Positions 8,326 to 18,321 are shown, counted from the stretch's first letter. The stretch is DNA of 25,324 bases from Phoronis australis (GCA_002633005.1 NMRA01000477.1:11991-37314); one strand, 5' to 3'. The notes: generated by a model from the letters alone, not told the origin. A program made the numbers and translations.

Positions 8326-8577
8326 AACTCGCTGCAGCTATTATTGGCGAACTAGATCCAAGTGAGACAAAAATTGACGTCAGTTGGACTGCAGCACCTG
8401 GAGACAAAGAGAGCTACAAAGTGTCTTGCGGCAAACATGACTTCAATGCAGATAAGACTGCTACCAACAAACGCTGTACTGGGTTGACTCCTGGAACTGA
8501 GTACGTCGTTACTATAAGAACAGTCAAGGCAGGTTGGGATGACGCAGTTTCAATTTCAAGGACAGTCCAGACGACAA
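8326..8577 (+). CDS. Fibronectin type III domain exon (second of two)
   Basis: The exon is bounded by CCTTTTCAG (ending 8325) and a GTGAGT donor (8578). Its 252 bp code for 84 residues, phase 1-1. The key FN3 positions match the exon at 4992-5249: Trp in IDVSWTA, Tyr in YKVSCG, LTPGTEYVVTIRT. The cysteine pair is kept (SCG...KRC). The two exons are also close at the DNA level over long stretches, as expected of tandem exon duplication. Differences cluster in the loops (APGDKES against VAGPKDR). Both are phase 1-1, so either could be skipped or both included without breaking the frame. No third FN3 exon was found up to the assembly junction at 11108. Confidence 0.87.
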
Positions 8578-8922
8578 GTGAGTATTGAGTGTTGTGTGTC
8601 CTTGTCTATAGGCGCCAAGTGCTGCGCATGACATTGCGCAAGGCATTGGAAAGGCACTTGATTTAAGAACTCCGCTCAATTGAATGGAAACATTGAAATT
8701 TCTTTCATTATCTGATTATTCATTCTTCCTAAAAATGACTTCAGCCCCAAAATTTGACCATCTACGGTACCTTAGATTAGGTTTGGCGACGTGATATGCA
8801 CAAAACGGAGCACGTGCTCAAAATAGTACAGGAAGCAATCAGATGGACCTTCGCACAATTGACAAGCAAAGCATTGGAGTTCGAGAAATATTGTTTGTGT
8901 CAAACGGGCCCTCTAGAAGAAA
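8578..8922 (+). other. Intron after FN3 exon 2
   Basis: No feature other than the short intron similarity to the stretch following exon 1. The repeat segment starts at 8923. Confidence 0.45.
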
Positions 8923-9319
8923 TGATTCTGAATCGAAGATGCCTTTAAACTCTGATATTTTTATACGGTTTAAATGGGCAATACTTGTAGGTGTACCTCA
9001 CGTTCTTTTCGTACATGACTTGCGAAAACGTACCACCCATGGTCAATGGAAATAACACGAAGTCTTACCTCCCGAATCAAGGAGAGTTCAGTTGTGAAAT
9101 CCGGGATGTCCCAGTTGTCCGATACTTGATCTATCGTGAGACATCGTATGGGAAGATCCATAATTTGTTCAGCTTCCTGATCAACAAAACTTGTCTCAAG
9201 TGATATTTGCTACCGAACAATATTGTGCATGTAAACTCATAAGCTTAAAAACAGATGCTCCATAATCTCACAATTGATATTTACTTAGCGAAAATTTATT
9301 TTAGACGTTTAACTCATCA
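8923..9319 (+). repeat. Copy 2 of the duplicated segment, left part
   Basis: Matches 3184-3588 with scattered substitutions and a few small indels, including both ends of a 63-codon minus frame (8970-9161). It is interrupted at 9319/9320, after CTCATCA, by a TIR transposon. Confidence 0.88.
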
Positions 9320-10421
9320 CAACACCAGAAATTTGTAACATGCACTACTGCTTATGCGCTAAATCTTGCCAGCAGCCCTCCATAAGAAATACACAAGAAC
9401 AGGCTATAATCAGGAATTGATAAGTGAGGGGAGATAACTACACGATTTGCCGATAGCCTGTCGCATAGTGTGTATGTTAAGACTTGTCCACGTCTCTTGA
9501 AGTTTGAAGTTTGACCCATTCAGGCCTATGTTAACGATCGTCCTGAAGCCAATATTTGAGCGCATAGCTCATTTTGAAGTCAAGTTTGTGGCTGAATTCA
9601 TTTTGCCATCGGGCTTGCCGATAGCGTAGGTGATTACCAGGAGTACTAAGAGGTTGCTGGTCCAAACTTCATGCTGTTTTTCGAAAAATATTCCACGTCT
9701 CTTGTGTTCAGAAAATGGATCCACGTACAGTGCTGTGAGATGAAATGTTGCCGATCGCCCGGCTGTCTTGCAATGCACTCTGTATAGATGGGAGATTAGC
9801 TCAGAATCGGTAAGAAACTGTTACGTTCATTTTCTCATCCGGTATGAGTTTAGAAATACTTTCGAAGTTTGAAAAAAGTCGGATTTTATACAGTTTTATG
9901 CAGGTTTTTCGCCTATGAGTATAGTTGATACTAGTTATCTTCAAAATGTTTTTTCGTTTTTTGTGACCCACAGAACGTTGTCCTTTCGTCTTAATTTAAT
10001 ACTGTTACATTGGAGTGGATTCCGGACACAAATATGTATTGGCAAACATCTGAAGATTAATAAAAAGCGCTTTGGCACTTTTGACAGCCCGCTTAAGGCT
10101 GCAAGCACACGCCGGCTGGCTGGCGTTCAATTCACTTTTGTTGTGCTTATGTGTAGGCCTACAAGTTAACACAGAGCTGTGACCCCAATGACCCAGATAG
10201 CACTGTAATACTGTAGACTGTGGAATTCCAGAAATTCCAAAGTCTGTTATTGTAAACTTGACAAGTATTGCTCTGCAGAATATACTGACTTCAGTCGGGC
10301 TCACGGTACTAGCGCCCAAGCTTCCTGACCTTTAACCTTACTATGCGTTGTTATGATTGGTTAGGGACATGGTGCAAAGCGTCACCTAGCGGATCAAGAA
10401 TGTTACAAATATCTAGCGTTG
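9320..10421. mobile_element. Non-autonomous TIR DNA transposon, 1.1 kb
   Basis: The ends are 22-bp inverted repeats with three mismatches. The left end starts CAACACCAGA and the right end, on the opposite strand, CAACGCTAGA. Both have ATTTGTAACAT in the inner half with one further difference. The boundaries are confirmed independently: removing 9320-10421 restores a join that matches copy 1 of the host repeat (CTCATCA then ATTTAAAATTG, near 3588). No duplicated target site is visible at the join. None of the internal frames looks like a transposase, so the element must have been moved by one encoded elsewhere. The superfamily is not assigned. Confidence 0.85.
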
Positions 10422-11107
10422 ATTTAAAATTGAAATTTGCAGTGAAATGGTAGTCCCTAAAGTTTACCAACTTGTAACATTTGTAATACGGGCAATATTG
10501 ATATAGAAACGCGTTTGATGTGGCATTTTGCGGTCCTGGCAAAATTATAAAAAAGGGTCCTTGCCAAGTGTCCACGTTAGAAACAACCGTGTGGGGGCCT
10601 GATGTTTAATCTATTTTTCAGACTAAAATTCGAGATCTTTTTAATAATATCTATTCTACTTCAGTACAAACTCGAGATGTATGTGTATTTTATTTTAGTC
10701 GAATATACTGTGGTCTACGTTCTTGTTCGTGCAATTCTGTAATTTTAAGTTCGATTTCAAGTATAACAATGGGACCCGACCATTTTTTCTTTAAACTCTA
10801 GGGCACTGAGGTCTTAAAAATCTAAGTGTAAAGAAAGGGCAATGCTTTTCAGAAGGGAAAAAGTACCCTTTGTGTCTAAGTAGGAACGTGTCTGCATATT
10901 ACTGTGAACTGTGTGCCCATGGCCCCCGATAATCAATGAAATTCAAGTCCATTCAAATTGCCATGCGCGAGCCAAAGAAGCGCAGCGCAGCCGTACTGTG
11001 AAACTCACACTATTATCAGCTTCCACGACCTACACAACGAATAAACAAGGCTAAGTAATGTTAGTCCCGTGTTAATGGAAGCAAAGCAAAGTATCAACTT
11101 CATCAGA
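10422..11107 (+). repeat. Copy 2 of the duplicated segment, right part
   Basis: Matches 3589-4263 very closely, including the G-rich GTGTGGGGG and GCGCAGCGCAGCC stretches. It is cut off exactly at the ambiguous base, so its natural end is missing. Confidence 0.88.
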
Positions 11108-11108
11108 N
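11108..11108. other. Ambiguous base N; probable assembly junction
   Basis: This is the only N in the window. The repeat copy on its left, still matching copy 1 up to this base, stops here. A hexamer repeat with no counterpart in copy 1 begins one base later. The most economical reading is a join between two contigs with unknown missing sequence. Confidence 0.75.
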
Positions 11109-11134
11109 TTGCCGTTGCCGTTGCCGTTGCCGTT
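11109..11134. repeat. (TTGCCG)4 hexamer repeat
   Basis: Four perfect TTGCCG units plus TT follow the N directly. A repeat of this kind is a usual place for an assembly to break. Confidence 0.95.
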
Positions 11135-11930
11135 AATCTTTTTATCAATGTACATAAACGTCTTGTTGGTTTTGTAATCTAACCACGTTTGAACATTCCG
11201 ACGGCAGTCACTTCATCTAGACCCCTGAGGCTCAAGTCAATCTTATGCATGCTATATTGCCACATCTACCCTTGCGACTGCTTCGTTAATTCTAGAATAT
11301 GATAAACATAATCGCTGAAATACTTTGAATAATTGTACATGTAACAGTACAACATAAAATTTGACGGTAAGAAACTAACGCTTGAAATATAACTTTATTG
11401 TAAGTTTTACAAAAGTTAACCTATACTAAAATATTTGAAAATATAAACCCTAATGCAAAATGCACGAATGCGGATTTTAGAAGAAAACTTAAGATCGGAT
11501 TCATTCATGCAATGACAGTAGAAATGTCTCCGAGATCACATCAAATTATGTAAGTACGTTTGCGCAGAGTCTACATACAACACTGAGCATCAAAATGTAC
11601 GTACAGTACTGGTACTTTCAAATTTAGAAAAACCTATGAAACGCTTGGTCACATAACGATATGAGATATTCAACTTTATCAGAGGCAGTCTCCACTGAGC
11701 ATCAAAAATGTGTATTTCACCTCATCAGGCATACGTTTAGTTCAGTTACACATGATAACGATCAATTTCATGTAGGCAAAGGAAGGAAACGCCCTTCTCC
11801 TAAGCCTGTCGCTAGCGAAGTGTCCGACACATACAGTCGCTCCTGCATGCCCACGTAAAAAAGGTGCACTGAGACGCAACAAAGACATTAGCATAAGAAT
11901 AACTGAACATTTGCAACTAAATAGGTCACA
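11135..11930 (-). mobile_element. Candidate 3' LTR of the gypsy element, outer end unresolved
   Basis: On the minus strand a purine tract (GTGGGGAGAA) is followed at 11930 by TGTGACC, the usual TG start of an LTR. A polyadenylation signal AATAAA lies at 11399-11394 on the same strand, about 530 bases in, as expected for U3-R. No CA end or target-site duplication could be fixed. No matching 5' LTR is present to the right of the element, so the left boundary given here is only the limit of the available sequence. Confidence 0.4.
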
Positions 11931-11940
11931 TTCTCCCCAC
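11931..11940 (-). other. Candidate polypurine tract
   Basis: On the minus strand GTGGGGAGAA lies just after the integrase region and just before TGTGACC. This is the standard place for the plus-strand primer of an LTR retrotransposon. Confidence 0.5.
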
Positions 11941-12106
11941 TAACAAAAAATGTCGTCTCGACATCATTAACATACGATATGAAGACAAGCGCAGTGAAAT
12001 GGAAGTCATTCAGTCTCCTCGTACTGGCTACAGACATCACAACGCACATTCCACTTTCAGCACGGCAACGCCTAGCGCGCTCGCACTAGCAGCTAAACTC
12101 AAAATA

Positions 12107-13212
12107 CTAGAGACCTACCAAGTCCCTACCATCCAAGATCTCCGACCCATTTACAGTTTTAATCGGTCCGGCACCATCTGCCGCCCGCACATAATACACA
12201 TTGTTTCTCCGAGAGACAATGTGATAAGGAACTGAACCAAATGCATTCTGAATTTTATTCCTCCCTATGATACTGTGGTCTCTCAGAAATACCGTTGCAC
12301 CAACCGGAAGTGATTGGGCGAACACACGTGTATCATTTCTAGCTTTAGTTCTATCATTCGAAGTGTCAGTAAAATACTGAGCACGCGCTGCCAAGCGTCT
12401 TTCATTTTATCTGCTCTTAACTTTACATACTCATCTGTGGAACCATCTACCAGATTTGCTGCATCAAACCGCAGGAGAAAATCCGAAGAAAATTTCGGTT
12501 CCCTACCAAAGAACAAGAAAAACGGAGAGTACTTACTGTGGTAGTGCTGTGTGGAGTAAAATTATACGACATCACCAGGTCATGCACATACTCCGGCCAT
12601 TTACGCTTGTGATCAATTGGCAAAGTTTTCAACAAATTATGCAATGTGCGATTAAAACGCTACACTGTGAATTTCCCTCAGGATGATATGGGGTTGTACG
12701 GGATTTCTGAATGTCATATAATTTACACAACTGTTTAACCAGATCACTTTCAAAATTGCGACCCTGGTCGCTATGAATCCTGTCCGGACTACCGAATTTG
12801 TTGAACCATTGCTCAATCAAAGCCTTGGCAACAGTCAGGGCAGTTTGATTGCTGTCACAACCTGCGTAAACTTCGTGAATACGTCAGTCATCACTAAGAC
12901 GTTTTCCCTGCCGTCACTGGACGTCTCTAGAACAGTAAAATCAACGGCTAACACTTCATTGGGTCTACATGCAGTCAAGTGACTCATGATAGTCCTCGGT
13001 TTCTTGTATGGAGCCTTAGAAATTTGACACCTCGCACATGATTTGCAATAGCCTGCCACATCTTTTTGCATGCTTACCCAAAAGTAGCGATTGCTAATCA
13101 AAGGCAAATGTTCTCTCATACCCTTGGTGCCCAGCTGCATCGTGCAGAGACACCATAATCTCACTTCGTAGCGACTGTGGCACGACTGATATACTAACAA
13201 CTTCATTATCAA
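12107..13212 (-). pseudogene. Integrase region of the gypsy element, broken
   Basis: The zinc-binding N-terminus is split by a frame change near 13.1 kb: the His part (LHDAAGHQG) is in the preceding frame, the Cys part (CKSCARC) in this one. The core has the first Asp in LAVDFTVLE and the second in HSDQGRNF (12629-12820 frame). The catalytic Glu expected just before the R-F-N motif is lost: the frame changes there, and a TAG (12662-12660) sits at that place. The C-terminal part (12107-12394) has LPVGATVFLRDHSI and AFGSVPYHIV, which match the SH3-like C-terminal domain of metavirus-type integrases. At least four frames are needed, so no active enzyme is possible. Confidence 0.9.
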
Positions 13213-13899
13213 CTGAGGAGACCCTGTTTGTGAACAGCATTCCCCGATCTAAGTACAGATCATTCCAATACCTCAAATATTTCCGTACACCGCTACTAGC
13301 GGTGTCATCAGGCCTACGTTTTGCTCGCAAGCATTCCATCACGCCACCAAGAGTAATATCATTACGTTGAAAATTCACCAATTCGGTGTTTGTTAGGGCA
13401 GGGAATGACGACGAAGTGTCCAACCCACTCCGTGTCGTAACACCACAAAGCAAAGCCTGGCCGTGATCAGGCCACACTGTTCTTGACAGCGCGTAAGCGT
13501 CTAAGTTCGACTTATCAGTCTTGTACACAATCTGAAAATTATAATTAGCTAGCTCAGAAACCCACCTCTGAGAGCATGCATCCAGCTTAGCTGTAGACAA
13601 TACATATGTAACAGGGTTATTGTCAGTGTACACTACAAACGGCAAACCGCCGTATAGGTAATCGTTATGGCCCACTTAAGAGCCAGAAACTCAAGTTTAT
13701 GTACAGGATAGCGTTTCTCGGCTTCACTCAAACAACGACTCGCAAAGGCAATGGGTCTATTCAATCCCCCCGACTCCTGATATAATACCGCACCTAACGA
13801 CGTCATGCTGGCGTCAACGTGCACAGAAAATGGCTGCGTAAAATCAGCAAATGCCAGTACCGGGCTACTCGTGCACCTGCGTTTAAGTTTTTCAAAAAC
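13094..13899 (-). pseudogene. RNase H region and RNase H-integrase linker, broken
   Basis: The frame at 13633-13824 has HVDASMTSLGAVLYQ, with the first catalytic Asp, and the helix with Glu (HKLEFLALKW). The next frame (13094-13675) has VVYTDNNPVTYVL, with a further catalytic Asp, then a linker leading to the integrase zinc finger. One frame change separates the two halves. Upstream, bases 13825-13899 are still recognisable in another frame (SSPVLAFADFTQP). It would remove the RNA strand during reverse transcription in an intact element. Confidence 0.9.
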
Positions 13900-15183
13900 T
13901 TACTGTTCTTTATCACCCCAAACAAACAGTCCATTTGAGGTATCAGAAGAATTACGTTTACGACCAGTTACTCCCTTTGTAAGTGCATGAAGAGGCTGAG
14001 CAATTAATGCAAAGTCTTGAATAAAGCGACGGTAAAACCCCACGAAACCTAAAAACTTTGCAAGTCTTTCACACACTTTGGAACAGGCCAATCTAACACA
14101 ACCGCTATCTTATCGGGATAACATTCGACACCTTGTTGAGAAATCACGCCACCAAATACACAGTTCGCTGCTTAAAGAACTCACATTTTGACGGATTAAG
14201 TTTCATACCAAACTCACGTACGCGTTGAAACACATTTCTCAATCGGGTTAGATGATTCTCAAATGTATCAATAAACACCAAAATATCATCCAACAATATC
14301 AAACACTCAGACAAATACAAGTCTCCCATACACATTTCCATCACTCGTTGAAACGTTGCAGGAGGCATTGGTTAACCCAAACGAAAGTCTATTGCACTCG
14401 TAAAATCCGAGTGGACCTACAGTGAATGCTGTTTTATGTTTATCTTCCTCTGCTATATCTACCTGCCAATAAGCAGATTCCATGTCAAGAGTTGAAAAAT
14501 ATTGAGAACCATGGAGTGTATGCAAATTTCCAGTCGCACGAGGCAAAGCATAAGCATCCTTTACCGTGATCTCGTTCAATTTACGAACATTTAAGCAAAA
14601 TCGCTACTCTCCAGACTTTCTTTCGTACTAAGACAATACTGGAAGCATATGGACTAGTGGACAGTCTGACAACCGCCAGTTGCAACATATCCTTTAAGTG
14701 AGCTCTAACTTCATCCAACATGTTAGGAGGAATAGAGCGATGTTGGTGTTTAAAAGGAACATCGCTTGTCAAATGTATCCTATGCTGAACCTGAGTAACA
14801 TGACCAAGATCCAAATCATTCTGCGCAAAAATATCGTGATATTCATTGAGTAAGCTTGTGACTCGGGCGCGCTGTTCAACATTTAATTCTGGGTTTATTG
14901 GGTTTATTATGAACTCCTCAGAATTCTCAGCTGAATCAGTACACGGAATTTCAGATGCCGTCTGATCCACCGGTACCAAGCTGCAGATGCTTGAACCAGC
15001 CGGAACAGTAACAGACTTACAACCCACATTCGTGACTCTAACAGGAATAATATGATCCCCAGGGTTAATCTCATGCAATGTGGGCCACACCTGCAAGTTA
15101 CTAGGAAGTGACAATGAACCATACTCTTCGATGACAACCTGTAAACTACAAGATGTACATGGGTTAACAGAAAATACAAGCAT
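13900..15183 (-). pseudogene. Reverse transcriptase region, broken into four frames
   Basis: From right to left: an N-terminal part with the entry motif STSPYASSIVLVRKK (14581-15183); the palm with LDMESAYWQVDI, which has the first catalytic Asp, and LSFGLTNA (14307-14579); the active site LILLDDILVF with the Asp pair (14144-14368); and the connection with FLGFVGFYRRFIQDF (13900-14091). LLDD replaces the more usual YxDD. Each segment is in a different frame from the next. The first segment begins in a frame different from the end of the protease, with the change near 15180. Confidence 0.93.
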
Positions 15184-15712
15184 CGATTAATTGGGACATC
15201 CCAGACGGAATGGTAATAGGTTTGTCAGTCTTAACTACGCCTGGAAGAGAGGTTTCACGATTAAACATGACATTTTTCAACAACAGCAACCAGTCTGAGT
15301 GATCTTCATTATCAACGAGATCTATCAAAACAGGCAAAGCATTAGTACCCACTATAACAGGAACACGGAAATTATAAGAAGTGTTTGGGACAACCAAAAA
15401 CAAAACATCAATTGACTCATCGGTATCGGGTACTCCAACAGTGACACTAACGTAACCCTTGTAAGGCAAAACTTCTCCGTTAGCGCACTCAACACGCAAA
15501 GGTCCAGTAATGTCTGAAATAGGCAGCACAGACAAACCAATATGCTGACACAAGCTCTCAGAGATCGTACTTGCTCTAGAACCTGTATCGAGTAAACATA
15601 TACATCTCACATTTGCAATCATTAATTCCTTTTCAAAGGACTCCCCTACTAAGCCTACTGAGGGGGTTTTCCGTGCGATCGAACTACTAATTTCTCTAAG
15701 CGCCCAGCCCAT
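15164..15712 (-). pseudogene. Retropepsin-like aspartic protease of the gypsy element
   Basis: The 182-residue frame carries the active-site motif LLDTGSRAST at about residues 40-49 and the C-terminal hydrophobic-hydrophobic-Gly motif VIVGTNAL. This is the fold of a homodimeric retroviral-type protease that processes Gag-Pol. The Met at 15712 is not a true start, since the frame overlaps the end of Gag by 58 bases. It is in the -1 frame relative to Gag. The overlap GGAAAACCCCCTCAGTAG has a run of A then C but is not a standard X-XXY-YYZ heptamer in the Gag frame, so a deletion is more likely than a programmed frameshift. Confidence 0.9.
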
Positions 15713-16506
15713 TGGGTAACGCTTTCATTTTTATCCTGTCTAGAACTGCAGAATTTTTCAACAATTTTTCCAACAGGTAACACATTACCGTATCTAGACC
15801 TTAACTTACTAAGCAATTCGTTCACAGACAAATCAGATTCAAGCAATTCAGCGGCACTGCCCCTCAACGAGCGTGTGATCGCTTGTTTCAGAAAACCATC
15901 GTTTTGCAACGTAACCTGCAAACACTGAACTTCGCCTAACCACTGTTGAAAGGAAATACCCGAGCTCTCACTACCTGAAAATGCGGGTAAGCGAACAAGA
16001 TCACTATGAAAAACATTACCCCATGAGTTCACACTTGAAGATGCATGTTTACTCTCAACACTGCTACGGTCGCCGGACCCAACAACAGATGACACAATTT
16101 TCTTTTGACCAGGAGACAGCTCCCCTATCAATGAAATCAACGATGACATATTTTCATCACTTTTACCGGCACATTCACGAAGAAATGACTCATCAGTACC
16201 AGTAGCTTTTGCAATTTTCAATTTGAAATCCTTGAAATGGTTCTTACGTACAAAATTAACACACTTGTCAGAATCAAAGACTATGTAAAAGGATATGTTA
16301 ACTCGCCAAGCATGCTTAACGCCATTGTGAATTTCAGCGGGCAGAAAATTCAACAACTCACCATCCTCACACTCTGGTACGTCACCAACAATCACACATT
16401 TGTCACACAGCGAATCCATGACAAAGGATGAAATATAAGGAACATAAACAAACTTAGAATCGCCCCAGTAATGTGAGATAACCTGACCTACTGCATGAAA
16501 ATACAC
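15655..16506 (-). pseudogene. Gag-like capsid protein, PNMA-type layout, C-terminally short
   Basis: The frame gives up to 283 residues, but the first codon is GTG. The likeliest start is the ATG at 16419 (MDSLCDKC). Residues about 37-95 alternate hydrophobic strands in a way that suggests the RRM-like N-terminus seen in PNMA-family Gag proteins (CVIVGDVP ... FYIVFDSDKCVNFV). Residues about 172-270 carry the retrotransposon Gag signature (LPAFSG ... FQQWLGEV ... QAITRSLRGSAAELL ... ESVTQWAGRLEKL). The frame then stops at TAG (15655-15657), where related elements continue, and no CCHC zinc knuckle is found. The RRM comparison is by pattern only. Confidence 0.8.
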
Positions 16507-16704
16507 TAGCTTAAGAAATTAAAGATCTCTCAATACCAGGCACATTAAGTGAACTTATGTCAAACAACATTAACACAAAAACATTTTCAGTGACACAAAA
16601 TGCAACTGAGTTCAGTTTCCTGCAGGATAGGGCGTCGTCAAATACATAGTCCAGAAACTTCCGTTCCCTTCGAGCACGAGGATTTCTTCCAGACACCACC
16701 ACGA
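16507..16704 (-). other. Gypsy 5' leader with possible primer-binding site
   Basis: About 200 bases lie between the LINE fragment and Gag. On the minus strand TGGTGGTGTCTGG lies at about 16690-16702, a plausible remnant of a tRNA primer-binding site since it begins TGG. The matching tRNA was not identified. The 63-codon frame at 16511-16702 is probably fortuitous. Confidence 0.35.
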
Positions 16705-17290
16705 ACTTGTGACCACGTTAGTAGCAAATTAAGACATTGTCCTTTCCAGAGAAAATTCTTAACCGAGCCGCGACACAAATCTTGTAAAGTCAATAAGCTT
16801 TTTTTCCGTCTTCGTGAGATGTCACAGCCATCCATAGTGAAACTAATTATAATATCACCAAATATTAAATCTCTTGTACAATCTTTAAAGGATCACCACA
16901 TTAATATAAGTTGTGCAATACAGAAGTTCCTAACAATCTACTTTCAAAACACATAACAGTACCCTTGATAATGATATTCAAGTTCATGTAGTTTACCATA
17001 ATGCCCACATACTGCAAGTTCAAAAATAACATTAACTGAGGGTAAGAACAGAATAAGATCTTCGGCATACATAAGATGATTGATGTACACAGGAGATAGG
17101 ACTGCACAGACAATTACAGAGTCACTCAAAAGTAATATAAGTCCAACCATGTCCACACTGAAAAGTTCGCCCAATAGTATACCATCTTGTCGAACGCCAT
17201 TTGAAGCTTTGAAGAATGTTGACTGGAACAGTCTTTTTCAAGACAATTGATGGAGAATATTCGAATAAAAATTCCTAGTTTGCTTCGATG
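16705..17290 (-). mobile_element. Fragment of a LINE reverse transcriptase
   Basis: The minus frame from about 17245 to 16944 reads through FKASNGVRQDGILLGELF, equivalent to the N-G-V-R-Q-G-G motif of non-LTR RTs. It continues to HLMYAEDLILF, the catalytic Y-A-D-D box with the first Asp changed to Glu, and then HYGKLHELEY. After a stop the same frame resumes with DGCDISRRRKKSL and GSVKNFLW, matching the thumb region that follows in such LINEs. Only the central RT is present, without endonuclease or 3' end. The Asp to Glu change and internal stops mean it is inactive. It runs in the same direction as the gypsy element and ends where that element's leader begins. Confidence 0.85.
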
Positions 17291-17689
17291 CATTATTAAC
17301 CGTCTTGTTAGCCAGGTCCATCAGCTTTAAGGAAGAAATCCCCACATCTAGTTATTAAAATGACATCATGAAATCTTGAGACTCTGTTGTCGATCGTGTT
17401 TGTGGTACTGCAGGAAATTTGGTGCACTGTAACTGGTTGTGACGCCGTGGTCTCCCATGTTATTGATAGACAAGTCAATCAAAGTCCAGTGGTTTAACAC
17501 CTGTCAAAGTCACTGAAATTAAATAAAGCAATTAAGACTAAATGAAATTAACCTCCGTAATGTAACACAGATCATCCGAAATGAAATTACAAAACTACCA
17601 GTTTTCTGATCCGCAGATTTAGAGACTATGTCCTGAAACCAGGTGTGAAACCGTGTGTGTACAAGAGCAAAGTTGGATATCTGATTTTT
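17291..17689. other. Repeat-rich sequence related to 23.65-24.0 kb
   Basis: Short matched phrases (CAAAGTCCAG at 17480 and 23925; ACCAGGTGTGAAA at about 17639 and 23686) show that this stretch shares ancestry with 23650-24000. The order differs, so it is rearranged. No coding frame. Confidence 0.5.
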
Positions 17690-18321
17690 CACTCATCTCA
17701 TGATGCACGACCTCACGAAAGAGGCAACTTCAGAGGTTTTTTTACCTTTCCGACTTTGGAGTTATTTTGTCTTGGTGGTTCAGGGACATCTTTGCTTCAC
17801 TGCCATTGGTGGCGAAGTCACTTTCCTGCTTGTCCAGGTCCTTTATGTCTCAAGAAATAGCGTATACATTTCTCCAGCTTTGAAGGTTTATATCTCTAAC
17901 ATTTGTGTAAAACTTTCAAATATTGTGATTTAAACACTGTACACAAAACGACATTAAAATAATTGTTTTTTAGTGTCTCTCGAAATGACTCGAGAAATCT
18001 TCGGCAATGTACCCTGCGCTATTGCATTTATTTACATTTTTAAATTTTCCTTTACCGCTACTACAGTCTTGCTGCACCGCTGTCGATGACATTAAGTCAC
18101 GGGTTTCTGGGCTCATAGACCTTCAGACTAGTTTAGAACTAAATAGATTTACTTCCTGCCGGATTGGTAAGCCTTCGGCCTAACAGGGCCTTTTTAAAAA
18201 CATTTTAATAGTCGCATAATTTGCCTTCAGACATGTTAAGCTTCGGAGTATCGAACTCCACCCTATTTACACTAATGCACTATGACTAGCTACGTTTAAT
18301 TATCTTCTTAATTACTTTTCG
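17690..18321 (+). repeat. Local tandem repeat unit 1, blocks E, H and F
   Basis: Block E (17690-17860) matches 22805-22970 and the start of a third copy at 25150. Block H (17875-18005) matches 22978-23085 and 23216-23335. Block F (18030-18321) matches 24310-24590. The matches are divergent but colinear. No frame is kept between copies, so it is non-coding repeat. The right edge is the insertion point of the 3.8-kb array. Confidence 0.75.

Larger units (their letters stand above)
11931..16704 (-). mobile_element. Degenerate Ty3/gypsy LTR retrotransposon
   Basis: In minus-strand order it holds a 5' leader, Gag, aspartic protease, reverse transcriptase, RNase H, integrase and a polypurine tract. 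RT before integrase defines the Ty3/gypsy type. The coding order is complete but spread over about ten changes of reading frame, so the copy is dead. The Gag has a long N-terminal part unlike zinc-knuckle-only Gags. The region between Gag and protease, where other elements carry more Gag and often a CCHC knuckle, is missing. No 5' LTR was found; the leader runs straight into a LINE fragment. Many substitutions and indels suggest an old insertion. Confidence 0.95.

Noticed and set aside
9569-10319. Frames of 69-104 codons inside the TIR transposon
   Set aside because: None shows a DDE/D or zinc-finger pattern; they overlap on opposite strands and lack start context, so the element is non-autonomous.
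15640-15680. Programmed -1 frameshift between Gag and protease
   Set aside because: The frames do overlap and the A/C run is suggestive, but no standard slippery heptamer exists in the Gag frame. The element has about ten other frame changes, and Gag appears to lack its C-terminal part.
16511-16702. 63-codon minus frame between LINE and Gag
   Set aside because: It occupies the expected 5' leader of the gypsy element and ends before Gag in another phase; no retroelement domain is seen.
18235-18270. T-arm-like hairpin (GGAGT, TCGAT, ACTCC on the minus strand)
   Set aside because: It is not conserved in the second copy of block F (near 24510), and there is no A box at the right distance.
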